From NCBI GenBank assembly GCA_934667845.1, contig CAKUMQ010000013.1, positions 1 through 56,067 on the forward strand: DNA of 56,067 nucleotides, read 5' to 3'. The translations under genes were made by a program, and so were the position numbers. Shown here in pieces: positions 1 through 7,473 of this stretch. Source of the DNA: an uncultured Eubacteriales bacterium. GTDB lineage: Bacteria; Bacillota; Clostridia; Oscillospirales; Acutalibacteraceae. The notes beneath the pieces are model-generated. The model made no database searches. It worked only from the letters and a program-made list of their open reading frames with translations, and was not told the origin of the DNA. How positions within the stretch are numbered: the first letter of the stretch is position 1; each line of letters begins with the position of its first letter.

Positions 1-307
1 CGTCGAAGCCGTGCGCAGCGAAAAACGTCTCCATCTTCTTCCGCGTTGTCCACCAGTAGTCGTGGTTGCCCTTCAGCAGCAGCTTCTGCCCCGGCAGGCT
101 GTGTAGGAAGGAGAAGTCCGCCTCCGTCGCCGAAAGTCCCATCGCCCAGGAGATATCGCCCGCGATAACGACGGTGTCCTCGGGCGACACCACGCTTCTC
201 CAGTTTTTCTCCAGCCGCGGCACATAGTCCTGCCAGCCGGAAAACACGTCCATCGGCTTATCGGCGCCGAGCGACAGGTGCAGATCGGCAATAGCCCACA
301 GCGCCAT
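1..307 (-). CDS. Metallophosphoesterase, 3' end outside the window
   Basis: This is the N-terminal part (about 102 residues) of a calcineurin-like phosphoesterase; the rest lies beyond the left edge. It starts with ATG at 305-307 behind a GAGGAGG ribosome binding site. The metal-binding motifs of the family are visible in order: D-L-H-L near residue 8, G-D-I-S-W near residue 47 and G-N-H-D-Y-W-W near residue 78. This looks like the predicted-phosphohydrolase group found in Firmicutes (COG1768-like). The substrate cannot be told from sequence. It starts 10 bp after the thrC stop codon, so the two are almost certainly cotranscribed. No signal peptide is visible, so it should be cytosolic. Confidence 0.85.
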   Translation of the reverse strand, partial: MALWAIADLHLSLGADKPMDVFSGWQDYVPRLEKNWRSVVSPEDTVVIAGDISWAMGLSATEADFSFLHSLPGQKLLLKGNHDYWWTTRKKMETFFAAHGFD

Positions 308-317
308 AGCGACCTCC

Positions 318-1817
318 TCAGCAGCTGCCGTTCAGCAGCCCGCGCACTGCCGCCTGCATATCCTGCTTGTCGCAGACCTGTGTAAACCGCGGCGTTTTGC
401 TGCGCAGCGAGGCAAGCGGCGCGGGGGCAGATGTCCCGGTCAGGCGGGAGAGCGCCTCGACCTTTTCAAATTCATCCAGCGTATCGTCCGCATGGCCGAG
501 CGCCGCCAGCACGCTGGCGCTGAACTTATACGGATCGGCGGTCGAAGCGATCACGACGGGGGTCGTGTCACCGGTCTCGCGGCGGTAGTCGCCGTACACC
601 TTGACGCCGACCGCCGTATGCGGGTCGCACAGGATGTGCTTTTCCGCAAAGACGGTACGGATCGTCTCCGCCGCCTCCTCATCCGTGCAGAAGCCGCCGT
701 AGAACAGGTCAGCCAGCTTTTCCCGCAGCGGCGCGGGAACGGTGTAGCTGCCCTTGTCGCGCAGATCCGCCATCAGCGTGCGGATCAGCGCGTCATCGTG
801 GCCGGACAGCTCAAACAGCAGCCGCTCCAGATTTGAGGAGATCAGAATATCCATCGACGGCGACGTGGTCGTAAAGAACTCCCGCCGCCGGTCATAGATG
901 CCGGTGCGGAGGAAATCGGTCAGCACGCAGTTGCGGTTCGAGGCGCAGATCAGCCTGCCGACCGGCAATCCCATCTGCTTGGCATAGTAAGCCGCGAGAA
1001 TATTGCCGAAGTTGCCCGTCGGCACCGTCACATTCATCGGCTCGCCCATTTTGAGCGTGCCCGCGCGCAAAAGGTCGCAGTAGGCGGACACATAGTAGAC
1101 GATCTGCGGCACGAGCCGTCCCCAGTTGATGGAGTTGGCGCTCGAGAACATCCGGTTCTGCGCCGCCAGCTCCGCCTGCATCGCGGGATCGGTGAACAGC
1201 GCCTTGACACCGGACTGCGCATCGTCAAAGTTGCCGCGGATGGCGCAGACGCCGACGTTTTTGCCCTCCTGCGTGCACATCTGCAGCTTCTGCATCGGGC
1301 TGACGCCCTGCTCGGGATAAAACACGAGGATACGGGTCGCGGGCGCATCGCGGAAGCCCTCAAGCGCCGCCTTACCGGTATCGCCCGATGTCGCCACCAG
1401 AATCACGATCTCGCGCCCGTCCGCAGCCTTGGCGGCGGACACCCGCATCAGGTGGGGCAAGATCTGCAGCGCCATATCCTTGAAGGCGCAGGTCGGGCCG
1501 TGCCACAGCTCCAGAAGCGACACGCCGTCCGCCAGCGTGCGCAGCGGCGCGATCGCGGGATCGCGGAACCGCTCGGCAGTATATGCCGAGGCGGCGCAGT
1601 CCGTCACCTCCTGCGGCGTCATATCCGTCAGAAACCTGGACAGCACCGCCACGGCGCGCTCCACATAATCCGCGTGGACCAGCCGCTCGATCTCCGCGCG
1701 GGACAGCGCCGGGATCGTCTCCGGAACAAACAGACCGCCCTCCGCGGAAATGCCGCGCACAATGGCTTGCGCCGAGGTCACGGAAAGTGACCGGTCACGG
1801 GTACTGGTATAATTCAT
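318..1817 (-). CDS. thrC: Threonine synthase
   Basis: The 499-residue protein is a PLP-dependent threonine synthase, converting O-phospho-L-homoserine to threonine in the last step of threonine biosynthesis. The N-terminal Y-T-S-T-R-D pattern and the PLP lysine in H-G-P-T-C-A-F-K-D-M (about K113) are typical of the long (about 500-residue) branch of the family. A phosphate-binding A-T-S-G-D-T-G-K segment follows near residue 145. ATG at 1815-1817 is preceded by GGGAGGAAG. A sigma-A promoter lies about 90 bp upstream (1907-1935). The downstream phosphoesterase is in the same transcript. Other threonine genes are not in the window. Confidence 0.96.
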   Translation of the reverse strand: MNYTSTRDRSLSVTSAQAIVRGISAEGGLFVPETIPALSRAEIERLVHADYVERAVAVLSRFLTDMTPQEVTDCAASAYTAERFRDPAIAPLRTLADGVSLLELWHGPTCAFKDMALQILPHLMRVSAAKAADGREIVILVATSGDTGKAALEGFRDAPATRILVFYPEQGVSPMQKLQMCTQEGKNVGVCAIRGNFDDAQSGVKALFTDPAMQAELAAQNRMFSSANSINWGRLVPQIVYYVSAYCDLLRAGTLKMGEPMNVTVPTGNFGNILAAYYAKQMGLPVGRLICASNRNCVLTDFLRTGIYDRRREFFTTTSPSMDILISSNLERLLFELSGHDDALIRTLMADLRDKGSYTVPAPLREKLADLFYGGFCTDEEAAETIRTVFAEKHILCDPHTAVGVKVYGDYRRETGDTTPVVIASTADPYKFSASVLAALGHADDTLDEFEKVEALSRLTGTSAPAPLASLRSKTPRFTQVCDKQDMQAAVRGLLNGSC

Positions 1818-1906
1818 GATAACTTCCTCCCATCGGGTCGCCCGCGGACGGCAAAGCCGCCGCGTAAACGCCGCCGCAGCCGGGCGGCACCGCGATATTC
1901 CCCGTT

Positions 1907-1935
1907 ATTGTACACCACTTTTCGCCGCTTGTCAA
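1907..1935 (-). promoter_or_regulatory. Sigma-A promoter of thrC
   Basis: On the minus strand TTGACA (1930-1935) and TACAAT (1907-1912) are separated by exactly 17 bp. The predicted start near 1900 leaves a GC-rich leader of about 80 nt before thrC. No T-box or riboswitch signature was recognised in that leader. Confidence 0.8.
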
Positions 1936-2060
1936 AGCCTGCGGAAAAATTCCTTGCCATTCCGCCGAAAAAGGCAGATCTACCGCCCTTTTCGGTCAAT
2001 TTTCGCGCCATCCGGCACCGTTTCCGGCGCTGCCGCCCCGCCGCCATGACGCCGCAGACA

Positions 2061-2095
2061 AAAATCTGCCCCGCAGAGCCACTCTGTCGGGGCAG
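2061..2095 (-). terminator. Intrinsic terminator after the M19 dipeptidase gene
   Basis: A stem with arms CTGCCCCG and CGGGGCAG plus an inner AGAG/CTCT pairing, followed on the minus strand by ATTTTT. It lies 15 bp past the dipeptidase stop codon and closes the rplS-side operon before thrC. Confidence 0.85.
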
Positions 2096-2109
2096 GATAG
2101 AGAGAATTT

Positions 2110-3024
2110 TCAACTGTATCGGCGAAAAAATGCATAGGCATTGCGGTAAAATAAGCGGTCACATACATCCTCGCCGAAGCCGTCGCGCAGGAGGCGGCGC
2201 TCCAGTGAAAACAGCGTGTCGATGCCCGGCCAGCCGGGCGGCAGCGCCGTGCCGTCAAGGTCACAACCCATCGCCACGGTATGCGTACCGCCGCGCTCGA
2301 GAAAATGCGCAAGATGGCGCTCGAAATCGGCAAACTGCATGCCGCCGAGATGCGCCGGGCAGAGGTTCAGCCCCACCAGCCCGCCACGGTCGCGGATGCA
2401 GTCAAACTGCGCGTCCGTAAGGTTGCGCGGATGCGGGTGCACCGCCGCCGACAGCGAATGGGTCGCCAGAAGCGGCGCGTCGGTCAGCGCCGCCACGTCC
2501 CAAAAGCCCGCTTCGTTCAGATGCGACACATCGGGCAGGATGCCGTATGCCGCAAGCTCGGTCAGCACCGCCCGCCCGAAGGGCTTCAGCCCCTCGGCGC
2601 TGCCGGTCATGCAGCCGCAGCCCAGCTCATTTTCGCCGTTCCACGTCAGCGTGAGCAGCCGCACGCCTGCCGCCGCCAGCTCAGCCACGGCGGACAGCTT
2701 TCCGCCCAATATCGCGCCGTTTTCCGCCGAGAGCCACATGCCGCACTGCCCCTCCGTCAGGCGGTCAAGCGCGGCGCCGTCTCTCATCCGCACGAGCGGT
2801 GGGCAGGCATCGGCCAGCCGCCCCGCCAGCGACAAAAGCCGCCGTCCGCGGTCGCGTGCCGCTTCGCCGTGCAGCGTATCCGGCACAAACGCCGCAAACA
2901 CCTGCACGCCCGGCGAAAACCGCAGCAGGCGCGAAACGTCCACGTCCAGCGCGTTTTCCCACAGCCCGCAGCCGAGCCGGTCACATTCGGACAGCGTGTC
3001 ACAGTGCAGATCAAACAGACGCAT
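2110..3024 (-). CDS. Membrane-dipeptidase-like M19 metallopeptidase
   Basis: The protein (304 residues from this start) belongs to the renal dipeptidase family M19, zinc enzymes that cleave dipeptides, often D-amino-acid containing. Metal-ligand motifs are visible: D-L-H-C-D-T at the very N terminus, A-T-H-S around the middle and G-C-D-L-D-G near the C terminus. The ATG at 3022-3024 is chosen over an in-frame codon 15 bp upstream because GAGGTGG sits 6 nt before it and the product then begins M-R-L-F-D-L-H, as usual for the family. It overlaps the end of the YraN-family gene by 14 bp, so translational coupling is likely. No signal peptide is seen. Substrate is unknown; a peptidoglycan-peptide recycling role would be speculation. 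Confidence 0.9.
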   Translation of the reverse strand: MRLFDLHCDTLSECDRLGCGLWENALDVDVSRLLRFSPGVQVFAAFVPDTLHGEAARDRGRRLLSLAGRLADACPPLVRMRDGAALDRLTEGQCGMWLSAENGAILGGKLSAVAELAAAGVRLLTLTWNGENELGCGCMTGSAEGLKPFGRAVLTELAAYGILPDVSHLNEAGFWDVAALTDAPLLATHSLSAAVHPHPRNLTDAQFDCIRDRGGLVGLNLCPAHLGGMQFADFERHLAHFLERGGTHTVAMGCDLDGTALPPGWPGIDTLFSLERRLLRDGFGEDVCDRLFYRNAYAFFRRYS

Positions 3025-3394
3025 ACCCTTCCACCTCATAGGCGCCCTGAATAAAGTCCAGCTCCGCGATCTCCATCGGCCGGCCCTTCGGGGTCACGAT
3101 CTCGATGACGTCAAAGCGCGGCTGAAGCGCTGTCGGCTGCTCCTGCAGATACTGCAGCGCCGCCGCCACGATGCGCCGCTGTTTCGCGGCAGTGACCGCC
3201 TCGCGCGGCGCATAAAGCGACCCCTCTTCCCGCGCTTTGACCTCGACAAAGAGTATATACGTCCGGTCACAGGCAATTATGTCAATTTCGCCGCGGCGGG
3301 TGCGGTAATTCGATGTCAGCAGGGTGTAGCCGCGCTCACGCAGAAAGCGGGCGGCGAGCACCTCACCGGCAGCGCCCTTGGAAACGCCGGCCAC
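3011..3394 (-). CDS. YraN family (UPF0102) endonuclease-like protein
   Basis: This 127-residue protein is a member of the YraN/UPF0102 family, small proteins with a restriction-endonuclease-like fold. The core motif is clear: N-Y-R-T-R-R-G-E-I-D-I-I followed about 15 residues later by F-V-E-V-K-A-R, giving the E/D/ExK metal-site pattern of that fold. The start codon is GTG at 3392-3394 behind GGAGGTGA. Its position directly after rnhB is the classical neighbourhood of this family in Firmicutes. Biological function remains poorly defined in the family; a role in DNA processing is inferred from the fold only. Confidence 0.92.
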   Translation of the reverse strand: MAGVSKGAAGEVLAARFLRERGYTLLTSNYRTRRGEIDIIACDRTYILFVEVKAREEGSLYAPREAVTAAKQRRIVAAALQYLQEQPTALQPRFDVIEIVTPKGRPMEIAELDFIQGAYEVEGYASV

Positions 3395-3400
3395 AGGCTG

Positions 3401-4036
3401 TCACCTCCCGCTTTTCGGCTGCTGTTCCAGCCATTTTTTCAGAAAACTCATCCGGTGCACCGGCGACGGGCCGTACGCGGCGAGCCGCTCATAGTGCAGC
3501 GCCGTGCCGTAGCCCTTATGCTGCGCAAATGCGTATTCGGGATACTGCCGGTCAAGCTCCAGAAGCAGCCGGTCACGGCTCACCTTGGCGAGGATCGACG
3601 CCGCCGCCACCGAAGCGGACAGCGCGTCACCCTTGACCAGCGTGCGGCAGGGCAGTGTGATCTGCGGCGGCAGGCGGTTGCCGTCCACCAGCACGAGCGA
3701 GGGCGTTTTCTGCCGGCTCACCGCTTCGACCGCCCGGCTCATGGCGAGATAGGTCGCCTGCAGAATATTATACTGCTCGATCTCCTCCACCGAGGCGGAC
3801 GCCACCGCATACGCCGCCGCCCGCTCGGTGATCAGGTCAAACAGCGCCTCGCGCTTCTTTTCGCTGAGCTTTTTGGAATCGTTCAGCCCCGCGATCGGCG
3901 TGTCGGGATCCAAGATCACCGCGGCGGCGAACACCGGACCGGCAAGCGGCCCGCGCCCCGCCTCATCCACGCCGCAGAGCAGCGGATAGCCCTCCGCCCG
4001 CACGGCGCGGTCGAATTCCTCATTTGTCATCGTCAT
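3401..4036 (-). CDS. rnhB: Ribonuclease HII
   Basis: This 211-residue RNase HII cleaves the RNA strand of RNA-DNA hybrids and removes single ribonucleotides from DNA. The family signature C-G-V-D-E-A-G-R-G-P-L-A-G-P is at residues 21-34 with catalytic D24 and E25. V-D-G-N near residue 117 supplies the third acidic residue (D118), and S-I-L-A-K-V-S-R-D follows. The ATG at 4034-4036 overlaps the rbgA stop by ATGA, so translation is probably coupled. ATG two codons downstream is an alternative start. Confidence 0.96.
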   Translation of the reverse strand: MTMTNEEFDRAVRAEGYPLLCGVDEAGRGPLAGPVFAAAVILDPDTPIAGLNDSKKLSEKKREALFDLITERAAAYAVASASVEEIEQYNILQATYLAMSRAVEAVSRQKTPSLVLVDGNRLPPQITLPCRTLVKGDALSASVAAASILAKVSRDRLLLELDRQYPEYAFAQHKGYGTALHYERLAAYGPSPVHRMSFLKKWLEQQPKSGR

Positions 4037-4902
4037 CCCTCCGGCCGTTCCAGCGTGATCCGCCCGATCTTTCCGGCGCGGAACTCATCGAGCAGCATCG
4101 CCGCCGCCCGCTCCGTATCCGCCACGCCGCCGGAAAGCAGCATCCCGCGGCGGCGGGCGATCGCGGTCAGCAGATCAGCCGCATCCCCCTCCGGCAGCGG
4201 ATCGAGCTTATAGCGGGCGGCAAGAAGCCCGCCGTATTCCGCCGCAAGCAGAGAGAGCAGCCCGCACGCCAGCTCCTCGGTATCCAGTATTTCATCGCGG
4301 ATCGCGCCGGTATAGGCGAGATGCCGCGCCACGGTCTGATCCTCAAATTTCGGCCACAATATGCCCGGCGTATCCAAAAGCAGCGTGCCGTCCCGCAGCG
4401 TGAACCACTTATTCTCCCGCGTCACGCCGGGGCGATCCTCCGTTTTCGCCTTGCTGCCCGCCGTCATCCGGTTGATAAACGAGGATTTGCCGGTATTCGG
4501 CACCCCCGCCACCATGGCGCGCAGCGGGCGGCGCAGACCGCGCTGCTCCATGGCGCGCAGCCTGTCCGCCATCACGCGCCGGAGCAGCCCGGAAAACGCG
4601 CCGATCCCGCGGCCGGACTTGCAGTCGACGGCAAGCACGGGCAGCCCCTCCGCCCGCAGGCGCTCGACCCACTGCACCGTCGTCCGCTCATCCGCGAGGT
4701 CGCATTTATTCAGCATCAGTATACGGGGCTTTGGCCCCACGATCGCGGACAGCTCCGGATTCCGGCTCGACACCGGCACGCGGGCATCCGCCAGCTCCAC
4801 CACAACGTCCACCAGCCGCAGACACTCCTGCATCTTCCGGCGGGTGCGGGTCATATGCCCGGGATACCACTGGATGGGCTTTCCGTTTTCTTCACAGATC
4901 AT
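4033..4902 (-). CDS. rbgA: Ribosome biogenesis GTPase RbgA (YlqF)
   Basis: The 289-residue protein is a circularly permuted GTPase that promotes a late step of 50S subunit maturation. The GTPase motifs occur in the permuted order: G4 N-K-C-D at residues 65-68, G1 G-V-P-N-T-G-K-S-S at about 133-141 and G3 D-T-P-G at about 177-180. The family N terminus I-Q-W-Y-P-G-H-M is intact. It sits between a signal peptidase gene and rnhB, the arrangement commonly seen in Firmicutes. Length matches B. subtilis YlqF (about 280 residues). Confidence 0.95.
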   Translation of the reverse strand: MICEENGKPIQWYPGHMTRTRRKMQECLRLVDVVVELADARVPVSSRNPELSAIVGPKPRILMLNKCDLADERTTVQWVERLRAEGLPVLAVDCKSGRGIGAFSGLLRRVMADRLRAMEQRGLRRPLRAMVAGVPNTGKSSFINRMTAGSKAKTEDRPGVTRENKWFTLRDGTLLLDTPGILWPKFEDQTVARHLAYTGAIRDEILDTEELACGLLSLLAAEYGGLLAARYKLDPLPEGDAADLLTAIARRRGMLLSGGVADTERAAAMLLDEFRAGKIGRITLERPEG

Positions 4903-4920
4903 GCTGTTTCTCCTTGCCTG

Positions 4921-5544
4921 TCAGACCGCGCCAAACGAGGACAGCGGCCAGATCCGCCAAAACACCTTGCCGACGATGTCCCCGACCTCCACAAAACCGA
5001 TATCGTCGTAGCGGCTGTCGTGGGAATACCAGCGGTTATCTCCCATCACGAACACATGCCCCTCCGGCACGGTCACGGTGCCGGTCAGCTGGCGCGCGGG
5101 CGTGGTCTGGTTGAGATACGGCTCCGAAAGCAGCTCACCGTTGAGATACACCTGTCCGTCTTCTATGGACAGCGTATCCCCCTCGACCGCGATCACCCGC
5201 TTGATCAGCGGCTCGAGCATCACCGTTCTTCCCCCGCTGCCGGCAGACACAGCAGCCTGTTCCGTCTCGCCGCCGTCTGCTGCCGGGATGTCCGGCTTCA
5301 GCTCGCGGGAGATCACGACGATATCGCCGCGCGTGACCTGCTCATAGCCGCTGGTCAGCAGCAGCCGGTCCTGATCCATCAGCGTCATCTGCATGGACTC
5401 GCCGTCCACACCGACCACGCGGAACAAAAAGCAATATACCAGCGCCACGCAGACGAGCGACACGACCGCCGCCTCGATCCACTCATAGAGCGTGGCAGCC
5501 GCGCCGGACGGGCTGCTCTTTTCCGTCTGCTCCGTTTTTTCCAT
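4921..5544 (-). CDS. lepB: Type I signal peptidase (second of a tandem pair)
   Basis: This 207-residue membrane protease removes signal peptides from exported proteins. One N-terminal membrane segment (about residues 22-43) is followed by the catalytic serine in G-E-S-M (S50) and the general-base lysine in L-I-K-R-V-I-A-V (K115). G-H-V-F-V-M-G-D-N-R and D-S-R follow. ATG at 5542-5544 is preferred to ATG at 5551-5553 because the AAAGGGG site is then 9 nt upstream instead of touching the start codon. Between the serine and lysine boxes is a Gly/Ala/Glu-rich insert absent from its neighbour. It begins shortly after the stop of the paralogous signal peptidase. Confidence 0.93.
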   Translation of the reverse strand: MEKTEQTEKSSPSGAAATLYEWIEAAVVSLVCVALVYCFLFRVVGVDGESMQMTLMDQDRLLLTSGYEQVTRGDIVVISRELKPDIPAADGGETEQAAVSAGSGGRTVMLEPLIKRVIAVEGDTLSIEDGQVYLNGELLSEPYLNQTTPARQLTGTVTVPEGHVFVMGDNRWYSHDSRYDDIGFVEVGDIVGKVFWRIWPLSSFGAV

Positions 5545-5558
5545 GCGAGCCATCCCCT

Positions 5559-6140
5559 TTAATACAGTGATCCCCAGTCGGACAGCGGGCGGATCCGCCA
5601 AAACGCCTTGCCGACAATATCTCTCACGTCGATAAACCCGACCGATTCCGTCCGGCTGTCCAGAGAGTTGCTGCGGTGGTCGCCCATCACGAACACATAT
5701 CCCTCCGGCACCACGACGGCGCTCGTCAGGTCATAGCGCAGATTTTCATAGTGCACATACGGCTCCTCAAGCACTTCGCCGTCCACCAGCACCGCGCCGG
5801 TGACCGGGTCGATCTCGATCGACTGTCCCGCCACGGCGATCACCCGCTTGATCAGCGGCTCCTCCACATAGCGGTTGACGATCACGATATCGCCCTGCCG
5901 GGGCGTCGAATAAAACAGGCAGGAGACCAGCAGCCGGTCCTCATCCTGCAGAGTGTCCAGCATGGACTCCCCCACCACCGTCACCTGGCGGAACACAAAC
6001 GTAAACAGCAGCGACACCAATAAAAGCGCCGTGCAGAGCGTGCCGAGCACGTCATATAAAACCGCGGGACGGCAGACCTTTTTTGCCGCACGGCAAACGG
6101 CTCCGGCCACCGCCTTTTCCTTTTGCTTTATGGACCCCAT
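5559..6140 (-). CDS. lepB: Type I signal peptidase (first of a tandem pair)
   Basis: This 193-residue type I signal peptidase has one membrane segment near residues 33-50, catalytic S59 in V-G-E-S-M and K98 in L-I-K-R-V-I-A-V, then G-Y-V-F-V-M-G-D-H-R and L-D-S-R. The ATG at 6138-6140 is favoured because AAAGGAGGG lies upstream of it, whereas the in-frame ATG at 6165-6167 has no ribosome binding site. It shares motifs with the next gene but differs in its basic N-terminal tail and lacks the insert, so the pair looks like an old duplication. A promoter at 6180-6208 separates it from rplS. Confidence 0.92.
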   Translation of the reverse strand: MGSIKQKEKAVAGAVCRAAKKVCRPAVLYDVLGTLCTALLLVSLLFTFVFRQVTVVGESMLDTLQDEDRLLVSCLFYSTPRQGDIVIVNRYVEEPLIKRVIAVAGQSIEIDPVTGAVLVDGEVLEEPYVHYENLRYDLTSAVVVPEGYVFVMGDHRSNSLDSRTESVGFIDVRDIVGKAFWRIRPLSDWGSLY

Positions 6141-6179
6141 CGGCGCGATCCGCCCTCCTTTCGGCATATACAGGATTTA

Positions 6180-6208
6180 AGTATACCATATCCGCGGCGG
6201 GAAATAAA
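6180..6208 (-). promoter_or_regulatory. Probable promoter of the signal peptidase/rbgA operon
   Basis: On the minus strand an extended -10 element TGGTATACT (TATACT at 6180-6185) has a weak -35 TTTATT at 6203-6208, 17 bp away. It lies between the rplS terminator and the first signal peptidase gene. Confidence 0.6.
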
Positions 6209-6212
6209 GAGG

Positions 6213-6247
6213 AAAAAAGAAAAAAGGGACGAAAATTCGTCCCTTTT
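6213..6247 (-). terminator. Intrinsic terminator after rplS
   Basis: A nearly perfect 13-bp stem (AAAAAGGGACGAA with TTCGTCCCTTTTT) with a tiny loop, then T-rich sequence on the minus strand. The A/T-flanked stem could work in both directions, but only the minus strand has a gene ending here (rplS, 17 bp upstream). Confidence 0.88.
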
Positions 6248-6263
6248 TCCGTAAGCGATCAAA

Positions 6264-6605
6264 TTACAGCTGCTCTTTGACCTTCGCCGCTTTACCCACG
6301 CGGTCACGCAGATAATACAGCTTGCTGCGGCGCACTTTACCGCGGCGGACCACTTTCACTTCAGCCACGTTGGGGGAATGAAGCGGGAAAACACGCTCCA
6401 CGCCGACGCCGTAGGAGACGCGGCGAACGGTAAAGGTCTCGGCGACGCCGCTGCCCTTCTTCGCGATCACGGTGCCCTCAAACGCCTGGATGCGCTCGCG
6501 CTCACCCTCGCGGATCTTCACGTCCACCCGCACGGTATCGCCCACGGCGAACACGGGAGTTTCCGCCTTCAGGCTGTCGGCGGCAATCAGTTTCAATGCG
6601 TCCAT
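6264..6605 (-). CDS. rplS: 50S ribosomal protein L19
   Basis: This 113-residue protein is ribosomal protein L19, located at the 30S-50S interface. The sequence contains the family blocks F-A-V-G-D-T-V-R-V, I-Q-A-F-E-G-T-V-I, F-T-V-R-R-V-S-Y-G-V-G-V-E-R and the basic C terminus. Start is ATG 6603-6605 behind AAGGAGGAAACAAGA; in-frame upstream codons lack a binding site. It is transcribed alone from the promoter at 6734-6762 and ends at a strong terminator. The downstream lepB-rbgA-rnhB genes form a familiar Firmicutes neighbourhood. Confidence 0.97.
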   Translation of the reverse strand: MDALKLIAADSLKAETPVFAVGDTVRVDVKIREGERERIQAFEGTVIAKKGSGVAETFTVRRVSYGVGVERVFPLHSPNVAEVKVVRRGKVRRSKLYYLRDRVGKAAKVKEQL

Positions 6606-6727
6606 TCTTGTTTCCTCCTTGAAATTCAGGCGTTCATGCCTCAAAGGGCAGAGGACCGTCCGCTTTAATGTCTTGCGTATCGCTTGGCATTAACCCCCAG
6701 CCGCCCCTGCGGCCGGATACCCAATAC
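6606..6727 (-). promoter_or_regulatory. rplS 5' leader, possible L19 autoregulatory RNA
   Basis: The predicted untranslated leader of about 120 nt can form several helices. One is G-C-C-G-C with G-C-G-G-C. Another is an outer GTATC/GATAC pairing, and a competing one is TTAATG with CATTAA. L19 leaders with autoregulatory structure are known in Firmicutes; whether this one matches that family was not testable here. Confidence 0.35.
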
Positions 6728-6733
6728 TGAAAG

Positions 6734-6762
6734 AGTATACCACACCCGCAGAGAAAATGCAA
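6734..6762 (-). promoter_or_regulatory. Sigma-A promoter of rplS
   Basis: TTGCAT (6757-6762) and TATACT (6734-6739) on the minus strand with a 17-bp spacer, about 130 bp before the rplS start codon. Confidence 0.85.
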
Positions 6763-6815
6763 GTGTTTTTTGCGTTTATTTCCGCTTGCCGACCGAATTT
6801 TCCGCTTTTTTCGTG

Positions 6816-7415
6816 TCAGAACCGCTCGCGGAACCATTCGCACAGCCCCTCCCACCATTCCACCGTCTTGAATCCGATGGTATAGCGCGGCGCATTTTCT
6901 ACGATATCCGTCTCGTCGGGCGTCAGCACCGAGTCCCAGTCCGCCCCCGACGCAGGCAGGCAGATGGACGGAAAGATGACGCACCACCAGTTTTGTCCCG
7001 CCGCTTCGCCGATCTCCACCCGCACCGCGTCATACAGCCCGGCGGGCAGCGTCCCCTTTTCGTATTCGCGCGTCGTAAAGTACATCCGTTTCAGGGACAC
7101 CTGCACCGGATAGTCGGACTGCTCCGCTTTCAGGCAGTCCTCCGCCGCCTTTTTCAGCTCGGGGCAATGCGCCGCCAGCACGGAAAGCGCCTCCTCGCGG
7201 TCGGCGCAGCCTTCGGTCAGCCCGTCCGCCGCCGCAAGCACCGCATCCCGCACCCGCAGCTTAAGCTGCTGATCCTCTGTGCTGTCGGAGTTCGCGAGCA
7301 CATGGATACGCACGACCTTCTGCCGTATATCGGCGCATTTTCCGCCGAAGCCGACCAGTGACAGCAGCACACAGCCGATCAGTGCCGCCGCCACGGCTTT
7401 TTTGATCCTGGACAT
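6816..7415 (-). CDS. spoIIR: Stage II sporulation protein R
   Basis: This 199-residue protein matches SpoIIR. That signalling protein is made in the forespore and secreted across the septum, where it triggers SpoIIGA to process pro-sigma-E in the mother cell. A hydrophobic N-terminal segment (about residues 7-24) is followed by the family hallmark R-I-H-V-L-A-N-S-D-S and Q-L-K-L-R-V-R-D-A-V, and by W-W-C-V-I-F-P-S-I-C-L near the C-terminal third. ATG is at 7413-7415. A strong hairpin ending in T6 lies immediately upstream and covers the purine-rich stretch that would serve as ribosome binding site. No convincing sigma-F/G promoter was found. Its presence argues that the organism makes endospores. 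Confidence 0.92.
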   Translation of the reverse strand: MSRIKKAVAAALIGCVLLSLVGFGGKCADIRQKVVRIHVLANSDSTEDQQLKLRVRDAVLAAADGLTEGCADREEALSVLAAHCPELKKAAEDCLKAEQSDYPVQVSLKRMYFTTREYEKGTLPAGLYDAVRVEIGEAAGQNWWCVIFPSICLPASGADWDSVLTPDETDIVENAPRYTIGFKTVEWWEGLCEWFRERF

Positions 7416-7417
7416 AG

Positions 7418-7473
7418 AAAAAACCCGTCCTTTCCTCTTTCTGCAAAGAGTATGGACAGGTTTTCCGGGTTTT
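7418..7473 (-). terminator. Terminator/attenuator hairpin between ispE and spoIIR
   Basis: Nested inverted repeats: AAAACCCG (7420-7427) with CGGGTTTT (7466-7473), then GTCC with GGAC, and CTCTTT with AAAGAG around a CTGC loop. Read on the minus strand the structure ends in GGGTTTTTT two bases before the spoIIR ATG. It looks like an intrinsic terminator for ispE that also encloses the AGGAAAGGA purine run in front of spoIIR. Confidence 0.7.

Noticed and set aside
7416..7471. Possible sigma-F/sigma-G promoter for spoIIR
   Set aside because: Only loose matches to either consensus were found, and the region is better explained by the hairpin.
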